Shown here: piece by piece, positions 17,231 to 26,759 of the stretch | Layout of the letters: each line of letters begins with the position of its first letter | Position numbering within the stretch: the stretch's first letter is position 1 | Program-made: the position numbers and the translations under genes | Assembly: GCF_012985465.1 (NCBI RefSeq) | Contig: NZ_JAAQWN010000001.1 | Coordinates: forward strand, 310,001 to 374,000 | Length of the DNA stretch: 64,000 nucleotides | From: Pseudomonas sp. WS 5079 | GTDB taxonomy: Bacteria; Pseudomonadota; Gammaproteobacteria; Pseudomonadales; Pseudomonadaceae | Direction of reading: 5' to 3' | The notes under the pieces: generated by a model | Databases searched by the model: none | Seen by the model: only the letters and a program-made list of their open reading frames with translations | What the model was told of the DNA's origin: nothing

Positions 17231-18325
17231 ATGTCCACACTTTTTACCCCTGGCGTTGTTGGCCAACTGCACACCCCCAACCGTGTAGTCATGGCGCCCA
17301 TGACTCGCTCGCGCAGTACCCAGCCTGGCGATGTGCCGAACGCCATGAACGCGGTGTATTACGCACAGCGGGCGTCGGCCGCGTTCATTGTTACTGAAGC
17401 CACGCAGATCTCGCCCCAGGGCAAGGGCTATTCATTCACCCCAGGTATTTACAGTGACGAACAGGTCGCCGGCTGGCGCCTGGTGACCGATGCGGTGCAT
17501 GCCGCTGGCGGGCGAATTTTCCTGCAGTTGTGGCATGTAGGGCGTATGTCGCACCCTGATTTCCACAATGGCCAATTGCCGGTCGCGCCGTCTGCAATTG
17601 CGTTTGACGGTAGCATCTGGAAAGTGGACGCCGAATCGGCTGTCGGCAGCATGGCCCCGTGCCCGACACCACGGGCGCTGGAGCGTAACGAAATCCACGC
17701 CATCGTCGACGATTATCGTAAGGCTGCGCGTAATGCCATGACCGCGGGTTTCGACGGTGTCGAAGTGCATGGGGCCAACGGCTACCTGATCGACCAGTTC
17801 CTACGTACCACGTCTAATGTTCGTACAGATGAGTACGGCGGATCGCGCGAGAACCGCCTGCGCTTTCTCAAGGAAGTCATGGATGCAGTGATTGATGAAG
17901 TGGGAGCCGCCCGTACGGCGATCCGCGTTGCGCCGTTTCTCACGGCACGTGGCATGGCGTGCCCGGACATTCTGCCCACCTTGTTGGAAGCAACCAGCTA
18001 TTTGCAAGGCAAGGGCATTGCCTACCTGCACCTGGTCGAAGCGGACTGGGATGATGCCCCCAAGTTTCCCGAGGACTTCCGCCAAGCCGTGCGCGAGCGC
18101 TTTCGCAATGCGATTGTGGTGGCCGGTAAGTACGACCTGGAACTCGCAGAATGGGTCCTGGAAAAAGGCTACGCAGATTATGTCGCCTTCGGACGCAAGT
18201 TTGTCGCCAATCCGGATCTGCCTCTGCGGCTGGAGAAGGGGTACCCGTTAGCGGGTCTCGAAGGTGCCGAGCTATTTGGCGGTACCGAACGTGGCTACTC
18301 GGATTTTTCCGCCTGGGCTCAGTAG
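17231..18325 (+). CDS. Old yellow enzyme family alkene reductase
   Basis: About 364 residues, an FMN-dependent NAD(P)H ene-reductase. Marks are TPNRVVMAPMTRSR at the start, LQLWHVGRMSHPDF, GFDGVEVHGANGYLIDQFLR (His/Asn substrate pair) and DEYGGSRENRLRF, with the C-terminal FGRKFVANPDLPLRL. Closest group by eye is NemA/xenobiotic reductase, which reduces electrophilic alkenes and nitro compounds. The Met at 17231 has GAGGAGA about 8 nt upstream. A LysR gene converges on it from the right and may be its regulator. Confidence 0.9.
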   Translation: MSTLFTPGVVGQLHTPNRVVMAPMTRSRSTQPGDVPNAMNAVYYAQRASAAFIVTEATQISPQGKGYSFTPGIYSDEQVAGWRLVTDAVHAAGGRIFLQLWHVGRMSHPDFHNGQLPVAPSAIAFDGSIWKVDAESAVGSMAPCPTPRALERNEIHAIVDDYRKAARNAMTAGFDGVEVHGANGYLIDQFLRTTSNVRTDEYGGSRENRLRFLKEVMDAVIDEVGAARTAIRVAPFLTARGMACPDILPTLLEATSYLQGKGIAYLHLVEADWDDAPKFPEDFRQAVRERFRNAIVVAGKYDLELAEWVLEKGYADYVAFGRKFVANPDLPLRLEKGYPLAGLEGAELFGGTERGYSDFSAWAQ

Positions 18326-18371
18326 GGCGCAAGCTCTCAGGTCAACTCTGAAACATCTCCTTGGAGCGCGC

Positions 18372-19256
18372 TCAAGTTGCCAGCTTCAAGGAGATTTCGT
18401 CCATCAGCAGTTTGACCCGGCGCGGCACTACGTGGCCGGAAGGGTAGACAATCTGCAAGTCCACGCCCGGCAGAGAGTAGCTCTCCAGCACCTCGACCAG
18501 TCGGCCTGCGTCCAAGTCATCACGCACATCGATGTAGGACTTGATACAGATGCCGTGACCGGCCAGGCACCACTGGCGCACCTGATCACCGTCATTGGCA
18601 ATACGCCTGCCCGACACCAGAACCTTGAATGTACGACCATCGGCGCGGAACTGCCATTCACGGTGGATGCTGCTGCCAAAGCGCATCAGGATGCACTGCT
18701 GTTGCGCCAGGTCCGATGGGTGTTGGGGCGTGCCGTGGGCCGTGAGATAAGCGGGGGATGCACACACGACCCTACGGCCCTCGCTGAGCTTTCTGACGCG
18801 CAGGGTGCTGTCGGACAGGGCGCCATATCGAATGGCGAAATCAATCCCTTGCCCCGCGAGATCCAGGTAGCCATCGGTCAGGTTCAGGTCGAGGCTGACG
18901 TTGGGATGCGCCTGCAGAAAGTCATCAAGGATCGGCACGATGCGGTTGCGGCCCAGGTCGACGGGGACGCTCAGGCGTATCAGGCCCGAGATCCTTTCGG
19001 TGCCCAGTTTGATATTGCTCTCGATGTCTTCAGCTTCGGCGAGCAGGCGCCGGGCGCCCTCCATCAGCATCCGTCCTTCGTCCGTCAGGCTGATCGAACG
19101 TGTCGTACGGGTCAGCAGGGTTGCGCCGTAGTGCCTTTCCAGAGCCCCGAGCCGTTCCGACACAGACGTGGGCGAAAGTCCGACCTCGCGGCCTGCCGCC
19201 GACAATCCGCCTTTCTCGACAATCAATAAAAACAGCGCGAGGTTCTCGAAGAGCAT
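18372..19256 (-). CDS. LysR family transcriptional regulator
   Basis: 294 residues: N-terminal HTH (LIVEKGGLSAAGREVGLSPT, SVSERLGALERHYGATLLTR) and a periplasmic-binding-protein-like effector domain starting around residue 90. The subtype with RLSVPVDLGRNRIVPILDDF is the common CrgA-like group. It is convergent with the ene-reductase gene and divergent from the broken glyoxalase and MFS genes at 19355-20757, which are the more usual sort of LysR target. Confidence 0.9.
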   Translation of the reverse strand: MLFENLALFLLIVEKGGLSAAGREVGLSPTSVSERLGALERHYGATLLTRTTRSISLTDEGRMLMEGARRLLAEAEDIESNIKLGTERISGLIRLSVPVDLGRNRIVPILDDFLQAHPNVSLDLNLTDGYLDLAGQGIDFAIRYGALSDSTLRVRKLSEGRRVVCASPAYLTAHGTPQHPSDLAQQQCILMRFGSSIHREWQFRADGRTFKVLVSGRRIANDGDQVRQWCLAGHGICIKSYIDVRDDLDAGRLVEVLESYSLPGVDLQIVYPSGHVVPRRVKLLMDEISLKLAT

Positions 19257-19354
19257 TATCCGGATTTCCCTGAATATGATTGTGCTTTTGAATGGATTCT
19301 ACGCCTTGGGCTTCAAGGATATCGTTTCTGCATTCACTCTTGAGGAACGACATC

Positions 19355-19504
19355 GTGCATATCGATCACGTCACCCTACGAACCCGCGACCTTCGCGCTA
19401 TCCGCGACTTCCTGATTCAAGTCTTTGACCTGGAGGAGGGCACTCGCCCCCACGAAATCCGTGGCAGCGGATTTTTTTGCGCACCCCGGGCGGGCAGTTG
19501 CTAG
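19355..19504 (+). pseudogene. Truncated VOC/glyoxalase-family gene
   Basis: About 49 codons beginning VHIDHVTLRTRDLRAIRDFL, the first beta-alpha unit of a VOC (glyoxalase/bleomycin resistance) domain with its metal-binding His. GAGGAA precedes the GTG start. After PHEIRG the sequence no longer follows the family and reaches a stop, whereas full VOC proteins run 120-150 residues. I read it as a deletion remnant, left between the LysR and MFS genes. Confidence 0.55.
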
Positions 19505-19575
19505 AGACCGTTTTCCCTGGCCCCTCTTCTGAAAACAGCTGGTAGCCCCCCAACCGCACCCGTGGAGAAACACCG

Positions 19576-20757
19576 ATGACTGACTCAACCAAAATGCCTT
19601 TTCAAGTATGGATCCTCACGCTGGCGGCGTTCGCCATTGGTACGGCGGAGTTTGTGATCGCCGGTATCCTGCCGCAAGTGGCTGAAAGCCTGGCGATCAG
19701 CGAAGGCCAGACAGGATCGTTGATCACTGCCTATGCCCTATCCATTGTCGTGGGGGGGCCTTTGCTGACCCTGTGGCTATCGCGCTTTGAGAAACGCAAT
19801 GTGTTACTGGGGTTGATGGTGCTGTTTATCGTCGCCAACCTGATCACCGCGCTCAGCCAGGATTACACCGTGCTGCTGATCAGCCGTGTCCTGGCCGGCC
19901 TGACCCAAGGCCCGTTTTATGGGATCGGCGCGGTAGTTGCCACGCGTTTGGTCGCGCCGCAGATGGCGGGGCGTGCCGTGGGCCAAATGTTTGCTGGCCT
20001 GACCCTGGCCAATGTACTGGGTGTGCCGGCAGGGGCGTGGATTGGCAATGCGCTGGGGTGGCACGCAGCGTTTTTTGTGGTCGCGGCATTGGGGGCAGTG
20101 GCAGCCGTGGCGATTGCCACTAACATCGAGCGACAAGGACAGGAAAAGGCCGTCTCCGTGATGGGGCAACTGGCTGGGCTACGTGACCGTAACTTGTTGG
20201 CGAGCCTGCTGATTACCGTTCTCAGTTGGGTTGGCTTCATGACGTTCTACGGTTACGTGGCGCCCTTTGCCGAGCAAGTTGCAAGCATCGATCGCGGTAA
20301 CGTCACGTGGGTGTTGATGATCGTTGGGATTGGCCTGGTCATCGGCAATAGCCTGGGTGGCAGGACCGCCGATGCCAACCTGCGTCTGTCGCTGATTGGC
20401 TGGCCTTTGGCGATGATCGCGTCGCTGGTCGTGGCGTACCTAGTGTCGAGCAACCCATACGCGTTTCTGTTGGCTGTTTTTGCCTTTGGTGTAACCTCAT
20501 TTGCCAATGTCCCGACGCTGCAGATGCGGGTGATGAACTACGGCGGTAAAGCGCCGGAGTTGGCAGCCACGGCGAATATCTCGGCGTTCAATGTTGCCAA
20601 CGCCCTGGGTGGAATGATTGGTGGCGCAGTCATTGACAGCCATTTCGGTGCACAAGCGATTCCATTTGCGGCGGCGATTATTCCTATCGTCGGTGTGTTG
20701 TTTATCCTGACCCAAGAGCGCAAGGGCCCAACTGCAGCGGTTTCGTTGTTTAAGTGA
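19576..20757 (+). CDS. MFS transporter, DHA1 drug/arabinose-efflux type
   Basis: 393 residues with about 12 hydrophobic segments. The start WILTLAAFAIGTAEFVIAGI and the loop-2/3 region (RFEKRNVLLGL) are typical of the AraJ/YdhP-like DHA1 exporters, which use the proton gradient. GTGGAGAA lies 7 nt before the ATG. Possibly regulated by the divergent LysR protein. It is the last core gene before the island. Confidence 0.88.
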   Translation: MTDSTKMPFQVWILTLAAFAIGTAEFVIAGILPQVAESLAISEGQTGSLITAYALSIVVGGPLLTLWLSRFEKRNVLLGLMVLFIVANLITALSQDYTVLLISRVLAGLTQGPFYGIGAVVATRLVAPQMAGRAVGQMFAGLTLANVLGVPAGAWIGNALGWHAAFFVVAALGAVAAVAIATNIERQGQEKAVSVMGQLAGLRDRNLLASLLITVLSWVGFMTFYGYVAPFAEQVASIDRGNVTWVLMIVGIGLVIGNSLGGRTADANLRLSLIGWPLAMIASLVVAYLVSSNPYAFLLAVFAFGVTSFANVPTLQMRVMNYGGKAPELAATANISAFNVANALGGMIGGAVIDSHFGAQAIPFAAAIIPIVGVLFILTQERKGPTAAVSLFK

Positions 20758-21095
20758 TCAACAAGGGCGTCCCGTTCAGTTCACCTTCGGTGCGCAACGT
20801 TCAGCGTGCGAACGATCTGGAGTTGCGTATCTGTCAGGCTGCGGTAACGAGTGCGGTCGGAACGAGCATTGATGATATGGCTCTCAAAGCGCCGCTCTAG
20901 GCTTGTACAAGCAGCGGTAGTCGTTGACCTGAAGAGAACCTGCATTGAATCAGTTTCATCGACAGCCACTTGATTTAACATAATATACATTATGCGAAGG
21001 GAAGGCTTGTTCGTGAGTGTTGCGTTACACAGGAAATTACCTAGGCTCAACTGCAACGCGTCCTACCGTAAGGAGCAGCTTCAGCTGTTGCGCTT
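20758..21095. other. Left island junction region, non-coding
   Basis: 338 nt between the MFS stop and ginA. A weak leftward frame over 20781-21056 (ending DTQLQIVRTLNVAHRR) begins only at a TTG; I do not recognise it and it may be a remnant of a core gene cut by the island. The AT-rich dyad at 20975-20998 lies here. ginA has AAGGAG at about 21070, too far from its ATG, with a CAGCTTCAGCTG hairpin in between. Confidence 0.5.
20975..20998. repeat. Candidate attL: AT-rich dyad upstream of the recombinase operon
   Basis: TTAACATAA, a 6-nt spacer TATACA, then TTATGCGAA: the outer arms pair at 7 of 9 positions, and the core CATAAT-ATAC-ATTATG pairs fully. A tyrosine-recombinase core site has this shape. 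It differs from the 48584-48619 palindrome in spacer and in about half the arm bases, so the two would be only imperfect repeats. It could instead be an operator or promoter for ginA. Confidence 0.35.
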
Positions 21096-22304
21096 ATGCC
21101 CATTGTTCGTTTGAAAGACAATTCCGTGCCATCCGGACTCATTGGTTGGTTGCTGACCGATGACCGTGGACGACCGCGCTATTGGTCGACAGTCTGGTCT
21201 TCACTGGACGGTGCCAGCTTGGCGCCGTCCACACTACGAACCCAGCTGTCCGTCATCGAACAGCTGTACCAGTCGGCCAAACGGCTGTACCAGGCTGACT
21301 GCCTTGATCGCTTGATTGCGGAGCTCAAATTCGATGAGCTGGAAGCCTGTCTTGAGACGTTTTTCATCACGGCCAGGAATCATGGCACCCAGACTGCAGC
21401 CAACTACCATCCCAACTGGCGTGTGGCCTACGTTTTCGTCAAAAGTTGTGTTCAACGCCTGGTGAAGAGTCATGCTGATCCCGACATGCTTTGGCGGCTG
21501 AGCATGCGTCTGGAGCGCCTGGAGAAGCTGTTTGACTCGCTGGGGATAGCGCCCGCACCGCCGGCTGAGATTGTCCGAGCCTTGCCAAGTCCTGTGCTGG
21601 ATGAGTTTTACCAGATCATTGATCCGTATTCGGTACGCAACCCCTTTAGAAACAACACGTTACGCTGGCGTAACTACGTATTATGTCTACTCATGTTGCA
21701 TCTTGGATTACGTCGCGGTGAAACCCTGGTGCTGCCGATGGATGCATTAAAAAGCGAAAAGCGCTTCACCCCAACTGTGGGAACCGTGAACTGGTTGAAT
21801 GTCGGCGACAATCCGTATCAGCGAGATCCACGCCCGGAACAACCTAGCTTAAAAAACAACAATGCCGCCCGGCAGCTACCCGTACCGCAAGCGTTGGCCA
21901 GCCTCATCAGGACCTTTGTCGAGAGCTACCGACCCTCGACCCGACACAGTTACTTATTTTCCTCGCTGGAAGGCAATCCACTATCATTACGCCAGGTCAA
22001 TGGTATTTTTGTCACGATCACACGTGAGCTCACCGCCGAGGCACGCCAAACACTTCAGCAGTATCGCGGGGCCGGTTGTATTACACCGCACGACATGCGG
22101 CATACGTGTGCGACCATTAGGCTTCATCAATTTGTAGAAAATGGCGATGACATCGAGATGGCAATCCAGAGACTGCGAGCTTTTTTTGGCTGGGCCCGCA
22201 CCTCGGATATGCCACGACGGTACGCACGAGCTTTTTTTGAGGATCGCTTAGCCACCGTTTGGAATCATGCATTTGACGTCCATGTCAGCCATCTGCGCTC
22301 CTAA
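21096..22304 (+). CDS. ginA: GinA-like tyrosine recombinase
   Basis: 402 residues. The catalytic set is present: first Arg in LGLRRGE (about 206-207), HDMRHT box (His 332, Arg 335, His 336), and Tyr about 376 (DMPRRYARAFF). The N-terminal half (about 30-180) is the helical core-binding domain. First gene of the four-gene operon; 24 nt separate it from ginB. It would cut and join DNA during integration and excision, working with the two other recombinases. Codon use is less GC-rich than in the flanking core. Confidence 0.88.
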   Translation: MPIVRLKDNSVPSGLIGWLLTDDRGRPRYWSTVWSSLDGASLAPSTLRTQLSVIEQLYQSAKRLYQADCLDRLIAELKFDELEACLETFFITARNHGTQTAANYHPNWRVAYVFVKSCVQRLVKSHADPDMLWRLSMRLERLEKLFDSLGIAPAPPAEIVRALPSPVLDEFYQIIDPYSVRNPFRNNTLRWRNYVLCLLMLHLGLRRGETLVLPMDALKSEKRFTPTVGTVNWLNVGDNPYQRDPRPEQPSLKNNNAARQLPVPQALASLIRTFVESYRPSTRHSYLFSSLEGNPLSLRQVNGIFVTITRELTAEARQTLQQYRGAGCITPHDMRHTCATIRLHQFVENGDDIEMAIQRLRAFFGWARTSDMPRRYARAFFEDRLATVWNHAFDVHVSHLRS

Positions 22305-22328
22305 AAAGGGCAGATGAAGGAGTAACGC

Positions 22329-23861
22329 ATGCAGCGGAGTCAGTCGGGCTTTCCTGGAGACGCGAGACTGTTAGAGGCGTTGGCCCCCCTGCCTCCCCTG
22401 CCCTCCGTAATCCGTTATTGGGATGATTTTGCAGACTGCTGGAGAACCATAAGAAATCCAGAGGAAAATGTATGGTCCTTGGACATTAATGGTGTCCACC
22501 TTGAGTTTGAATTCAGTTGTTTTGATAAAGAAATAGTAAAGCTAATTAAGTTGTGGCTGATTGGTTGCACTTCTGAGTTAGCATGCATGACATTTAGTAT
22601 GTATTTTCACTCACTGAAAAGACTTGATCAAAGGCTTATTTTAACGGTGTTGGATTTCTCAACGATTCCGCCACTTGGCTTGACTGATAAATGGGAGCAC
22701 GAAATACTTCCAGTATGTGGCAATCATCAACTTAACGCACTCAAGTCGCTGCTGTTATTTTGTTGTGGTCAAAGCGTGGGGTTTCTGAGCAACGATTCCA
22801 GGCCTCGAATTGCATCACTTCGTCAACATCCCGTGGATAAATACGCCCGCGTCCGGAGTGGTGATGTATTTCTTGATCTATATGAAGACCGGAAAATTAT
22901 TGATTTTTTGGATACGCTCAATGACGCCTCAAGCCATGATCTGGCTCATACCAAAACACCTCTTTTAATTAGTGCTTGTATCTTGTGTATTTGCTATCAG
23001 TTTGCGATGCGCCCCAAGCAGATCGCCAAACTTAAAGTGGAACATCTGAAGATATTTAATTTTGAAAATACCGCCAGTGTGCAGTTGCGATTTTTTCGAG
23101 GGAAACAACGCAAGAGCACGGCACCTATACCGATGTTAAGAAAGATAAAACGCGAGTGGACCAATCTCTTTGTAGAGTTGCATCGACGGCGAACCACGGG
23201 CCAAGCGTTCCCCCAATCACCCGGTGCTCTAGCCGATTCCTTGTTTGGCCTGACGCCAGCAGGCGTCGTCACATCGCTGGCAAGACTCACCGCAGAACTG
23301 GGGTTGGATGGACGTAGTAGCACTGATTTCAGGCACAGCGCTGCGCAGCGTATGGTGGATGCAGGTGCCACCCAGGAAGAACTCGCTGAATACATGGGGC
23401 ACAGCTGGTCAATGACTGGGCTGGTTTATTTTGAATCATCACCGACGCAGGCCGAGCGGGTAAATCGCGCTCTGGCCATTTCCCCGATATATAGCAAAAT
23501 TGAGCGTATTGCCAGAAGCCGAACGATCAGTACGGAGGACCTATCGAACGCACTACCCGCGCACCAAATAGGCGGTATGCCACACGGAATACCCATAGCG
23601 GGAATTGGCATGTGTACCCTTGGTCAAGGGTTATGTGCAAAAAATCCGGTATTGTCATGTTATGGCTGTGATCGTTTCCTGGCGGTCCAGAATTCCAAGA
23701 TTCATGAAGAGGTTCGTGACGGTTTGCGCCCTGTTGTACTGCAATTTTACAACGCATCAAGAGGCGAGAGCTACTCCCCTGCTTATTCGCAACTGCAAGA
23801 TGTCCTCGAGCGGGTAGAACATGTCATTGATGAGCTGAACGGCGGCGTTGATAATGAATAA
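22329..23861 (+). CDS. ginB: GinB-like tyrosine recombinase
   Basis: 510 residues. Arg about 228 (FAMRPKQ), Arg 335-His 336 (TDFRHSAAQ), the GHS box (EYMGHSW) and Tyr about 367 (LVYFES) form a recombinase active site, but the first His of the HxxR box is replaced by Thr (332). After the catalytic domain comes a Cys-rich tail (CTLGQGLCAKNPVLSCYGC, about 435-455) that could bind zinc. Clearly AT-richer than the core genome. It overlaps ginC by 8 nt. Confidence 0.87.
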   Translation: MQRSQSGFPGDARLLEALAPLPPLPSVIRYWDDFADCWRTIRNPEENVWSLDINGVHLEFEFSCFDKEIVKLIKLWLIGCTSELACMTFSMYFHSLKRLDQRLILTVLDFSTIPPLGLTDKWEHEILPVCGNHQLNALKSLLLFCCGQSVGFLSNDSRPRIASLRQHPVDKYARVRSGDVFLDLYEDRKIIDFLDTLNDASSHDLAHTKTPLLISACILCICYQFAMRPKQIAKLKVEHLKIFNFENTASVQLRFFRGKQRKSTAPIPMLRKIKREWTNLFVELHRRRTTGQAFPQSPGALADSLFGLTPAGVVTSLARLTAELGLDGRSSTDFRHSAAQRMVDAGATQEELAEYMGHSWSMTGLVYFESSPTQAERVNRALAISPIYSKIERIARSRTISTEDLSNALPAHQIGGMPHGIPIAGIGMCTLGQGLCAKNPVLSCYGCDRFLAVQNSKIHEEVRDGLRPVVLQFYNASRGESYSPAYSQLQDVLERVEHVIDELNGGVDNE

Positions 23862-26139
23862 TAACTTTAGATATTTTATTGAAAAAAATAAAACGCTCGC
23901 CATCTCCAAAGGCGTCAACTGGGACATCCCCACTGCACCTGATGGAACCGTAAAAAAAGGTGAAGGATGGCCGCTGTTCCGTATGGCGGGCAATCCCCGA
24001 ATCCCTTATTGGCTTGCGGACTTAGGGACCGATATAAAAACCCTGGCGTTGATCAACGCGGAACGCAGCACACAAGGGCTGCCCCCCATCACAAGGACGA
24101 TGCTGTCGAACGCGTGGCAAGACTTAATCAAAGCATGCGCTATTCATTATATTTATGTGAAAGGTGCATCCGCAGCGCATGCCAGTCAGTACATCGTGCG
24201 AACCATTCGTGTCATTGCATCTTGTTGCGGTAACGCTGAGCCGTGGGAGCTGAGCGTTGATCACATTGCGTCTGCACTTAAATTCGCATCACTGTTACAG
24301 CCTTCCGGCCAGCTGGCCAGAGGAATTAGCAATTCGGTACAAAATGTTTTGGACTTTAATTGTCTGACTGACCGCACTCCTTTGCTGCCTGCAGTGAGCG
24401 TTAAACGCCGAAACAATCGCGACGACATCTCTAATTTTCGACAAAACCTTTCGGAGCGCAAACGCTCTGAACGTCTTCCCGATTACAATGCATTCTGGGA
24501 ATTGATCCGGATTGTTTTTACCGAAGAGCCACAGACATTTTATGACGAGTTGAGGTTTGCGCAAGCCAAAATTCTGGTGCTCTGTGGTCTGCGGATGGGC
24601 GAAACACCACTCATACCAGCCGATTGGTGCCAGGAGTTTTCTTATCTGAGTAAAAAGGGCATTTCCGCAGGTGAGTATGGTGGTATTTCCTCATCGATCG
24701 CTCTTAAATATTTTGTGGAAAAAAGAAGTATTTCGGATAAAGACGGCAAGCTCTTGTATCCAGATATCCAGCACATTCCCGAGATGTTCAGAGAGATTAT
24801 TATTCAGTTCCTGGGACGGGTGCTTTTGCTTACCCAACCGCTCCGCACCACTCTTAAGAAACAGTATGAATTCAATCGGATTTTTGCTGATTTTCAACCG
24901 GACGAACTGGTGGCTGCTGCGGACCTCTATCCGTGTTTGACCGGCAACCCGTTTGTTTTTGAAGATGACCAGGAAGCTCGACTGATTGCGCAGTACAGGA
25001 AAAATTACGATATTGGTGTCCTGGATGAAATTGAAAGTCGGCAGTTGTTATTAAAAGAGCATGGCGGAAAACTGAAGAATGTTGTTCGTCAATATTTCGC
25101 TGTGCTGCGTAAAGGCTATGAATCGCTTACCCCTTTTCGCACAGTATCCGGCGCGCCTTGTAAGGTAAACTTTAGGACTGGGTACTTTAAGATCTCGGAG
25201 ATGGAGCAACTGGTGAGATTAAAAATGCCGTCCAAGCTCTCCCCCCTAAAACCGTTGCGCACCACTGCAGGTTCGATACCGCCATATGACCTGTTATTTC
25301 TTGCGCCCATACGCGCGCTATCAGAGGGGCGAAATGACGGGCTGTGCGATATTCGTAAATACTGTTTTATTGGCATTCTCGATACGGTCGATTTGCGAAA
25401 CCACTATTATAAAAGTCAGAGTGCAAACACCACATTTTTTCAACGGTATGGGCGTGATGAAGAAAATCAAGGCCTTACCATCAATAGTCATTCTCTGCGA
25501 CACGTTCAAAACAGTGAACTCTTTAGGATGGGTGTGGCTGATACGATCATAACTAAACGTTATGGCCGTCGTAGCGTTGAGCAGTCGTACCAGTACGATC
25601 ATCGCAGTTTGCTCGAGGAACTTGCCTCGATGGATTTACCCCACGCTGCGCAAGACTTATTGTCGGCAGGCAGTTCGCAGGTGCTAGCGATGGTTCTGAG
25701 TGGAAAGGTTTCCGGTCCAGTTGTTGATGAGTTTCGAGAGATTCAGAAAACAATGGGCGATGAGGCAGCATTTCTCTATCTGGCGGGAGAAGCTGATGGA
25801 TTTCACGTTACGCCTTATGGGTTTTGCATCAACAGTTTTGTAACCAATCCGTGTCCAAAACACTTAGAGTGTTACGGCGGTTGCCGTCATCTTTGTGTTA
25901 CCGACTTGCAAACACATCAGCAAAATTTGGTGGGGCTTCGTGAAAAAATTGCATTAGCCGTTAACAAAATTGAGGCTCGCGTGAGCGACAGTATTGGTAG
26001 AACAAACCAATTGAATCATGCCAAGAAAACCTTAGAGAATATTGATCGAGCATTGGCGTGCCGACCGGGTGAAAAACCTTTTCCGGATGGTCCAGATTTG
26101 TCGGTACAGGTCCATCAAGTAGACTTGTTCGAAGGCTAG
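23854..26139 (+). CDS. ginC: GinC-like tyrosine recombinase
   Basis: About 761 residues, the largest of the three. Active-site marks: Arg about 247 (CGLRMGE), His 546-Arg 549-His 550 (SHSLRHVQN), and Tyr 579 or 581 (EQSYQYDHRS). A C-terminal Cys cluster (CPKHLECYGGCRHLC, about 670-685) may bind zinc and is followed by a helical, coiled-coil-like tail. I start at the Met at 23854 (MNNNFRYFIEK), overlapping the ginB stop, rather than the TTG two codons upstream. Translationally coupled to ginB. Confidence 0.87.
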   Translation: MNNNFRYFIEKNKTLAISKGVNWDIPTAPDGTVKKGEGWPLFRMAGNPRIPYWLADLGTDIKTLALINAERSTQGLPPITRTMLSNAWQDLIKACAIHYIYVKGASAAHASQYIVRTIRVIASCCGNAEPWELSVDHIASALKFASLLQPSGQLARGISNSVQNVLDFNCLTDRTPLLPAVSVKRRNNRDDISNFRQNLSERKRSERLPDYNAFWELIRIVFTEEPQTFYDELRFAQAKILVLCGLRMGETPLIPADWCQEFSYLSKKGISAGEYGGISSSIALKYFVEKRSISDKDGKLLYPDIQHIPEMFREIIIQFLGRVLLLTQPLRTTLKKQYEFNRIFADFQPDELVAAADLYPCLTGNPFVFEDDQEARLIAQYRKNYDIGVLDEIESRQLLLKEHGGKLKNVVRQYFAVLRKGYESLTPFRTVSGAPCKVNFRTGYFKISEMEQLVRLKMPSKLSPLKPLRTTAGSIPPYDLLFLAPIRALSEGRNDGLCDIRKYCFIGILDTVDLRNHYYKSQSANTTFFQRYGRDEENQGLTINSHSLRHVQNSELFRMGVADTIITKRYGRRSVEQSYQYDHRSLLEELASMDLPHAAQDLLSAGSSQVLAMVLSGKVSGPVVDEFREIQKTMGDEAAFLYLAGEADGFHVTPYGFCINSFVTNPCPKHLECYGGCRHLCVTDLQTHQQNLVGLREKIALAVNKIEARVSDSIGRTNQLNHAKKTLENIDRALACRPGEKPFPDGPDLSVQVHQVDLFEG

Positions 26140-26183
26140 TTACCTTCACGCTGCTGCCCTGTTACCTGACTAGCGGAGAAATT

Positions 26184-26651
26184 ATGTCAGTGCTGAGCAA
26201 ACCTGTCCGCCGCACCGTCAGTGCGGGTCAGCTTGATGATGATCTCGTTCGCGTTCTCGAAGCCATGCTGGACAGCGGTGAGAAAATAACCGCCCATGCC
26301 ATTGTGCGTAAAATCGAGAATCTAGGTGCCGTTTCCAGTCTCACCCGGGACACCTATCGCAGCGGCTTGATTGCGCAGTACCAGCAATTGCAAGTGGTCC
26401 GAAACCAGTGGGTCGAACGAGCGAAAAAAAACTCTCAACAACACTTGATAACCACTCTTGCGATGAAAGATGAGCGTATAGCGGACTTAGAGCGGCAAGT
26501 CGCTTTGCTGACAGCCTCTCACAAGGCAATAATCTTGGCCGTAGGTGAATTGGGTGGACTTCGTGCATGGCAGCGGTTTTTTCCGCATTACGATGAACAC
26601 ACGCTGATGGTCCTGCCCGATCTTGAAGAGCATAAGCCTGGTTCGACTTAG
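26184..26651 (+). CDS. ginD: GinD-like small accessory protein (TnpC-like)
   Basis: 155 residues. N-terminal helix-rich part (SAGQLDDDLVRVLEAMLDSG ... AHAIVRKIENLG), then Arg/Lys-rich helices and a coiled coil (MKDERIADLERQVALLTASH, about 92-111). This is the layout of the fourth gene of GInt operons and resembles the small TnpC of Tn554-type elements. It lies 44 nt after ginC with GCGGAGA upstream of its ATG. In GInts all four genes are reported to be needed for integration and excision. Confidence 0.8.
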   Translation: MSVLSKPVRRTVSAGQLDDDLVRVLEAMLDSGEKITAHAIVRKIENLGAVSSLTRDTYRSGLIAQYQQLQVVRNQWVERAKKNSQQHLITTLAMKDERIADLERQVALLTASHKAIILAVGELGGLRAWQRFFPHYDEHTLMVLPDLEEHKPGST

Positions 26652-26759
26652 CTACCCCCCCCCTCCTCCCATCCGGCGCGCTGCAATTAAGGCGACAACT
26701 TTGACATAGGCTCAAAAGGGGCGTTTAACGTTCACAATGCCTTGATCATCACAGCCCCA

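Noticed and set aside
20758..21095. tRNA gene as integration target of the island
   Set aside because: No cloverleaf or tRNA-like 3' end was seen at either end; GInts are not known to need one.
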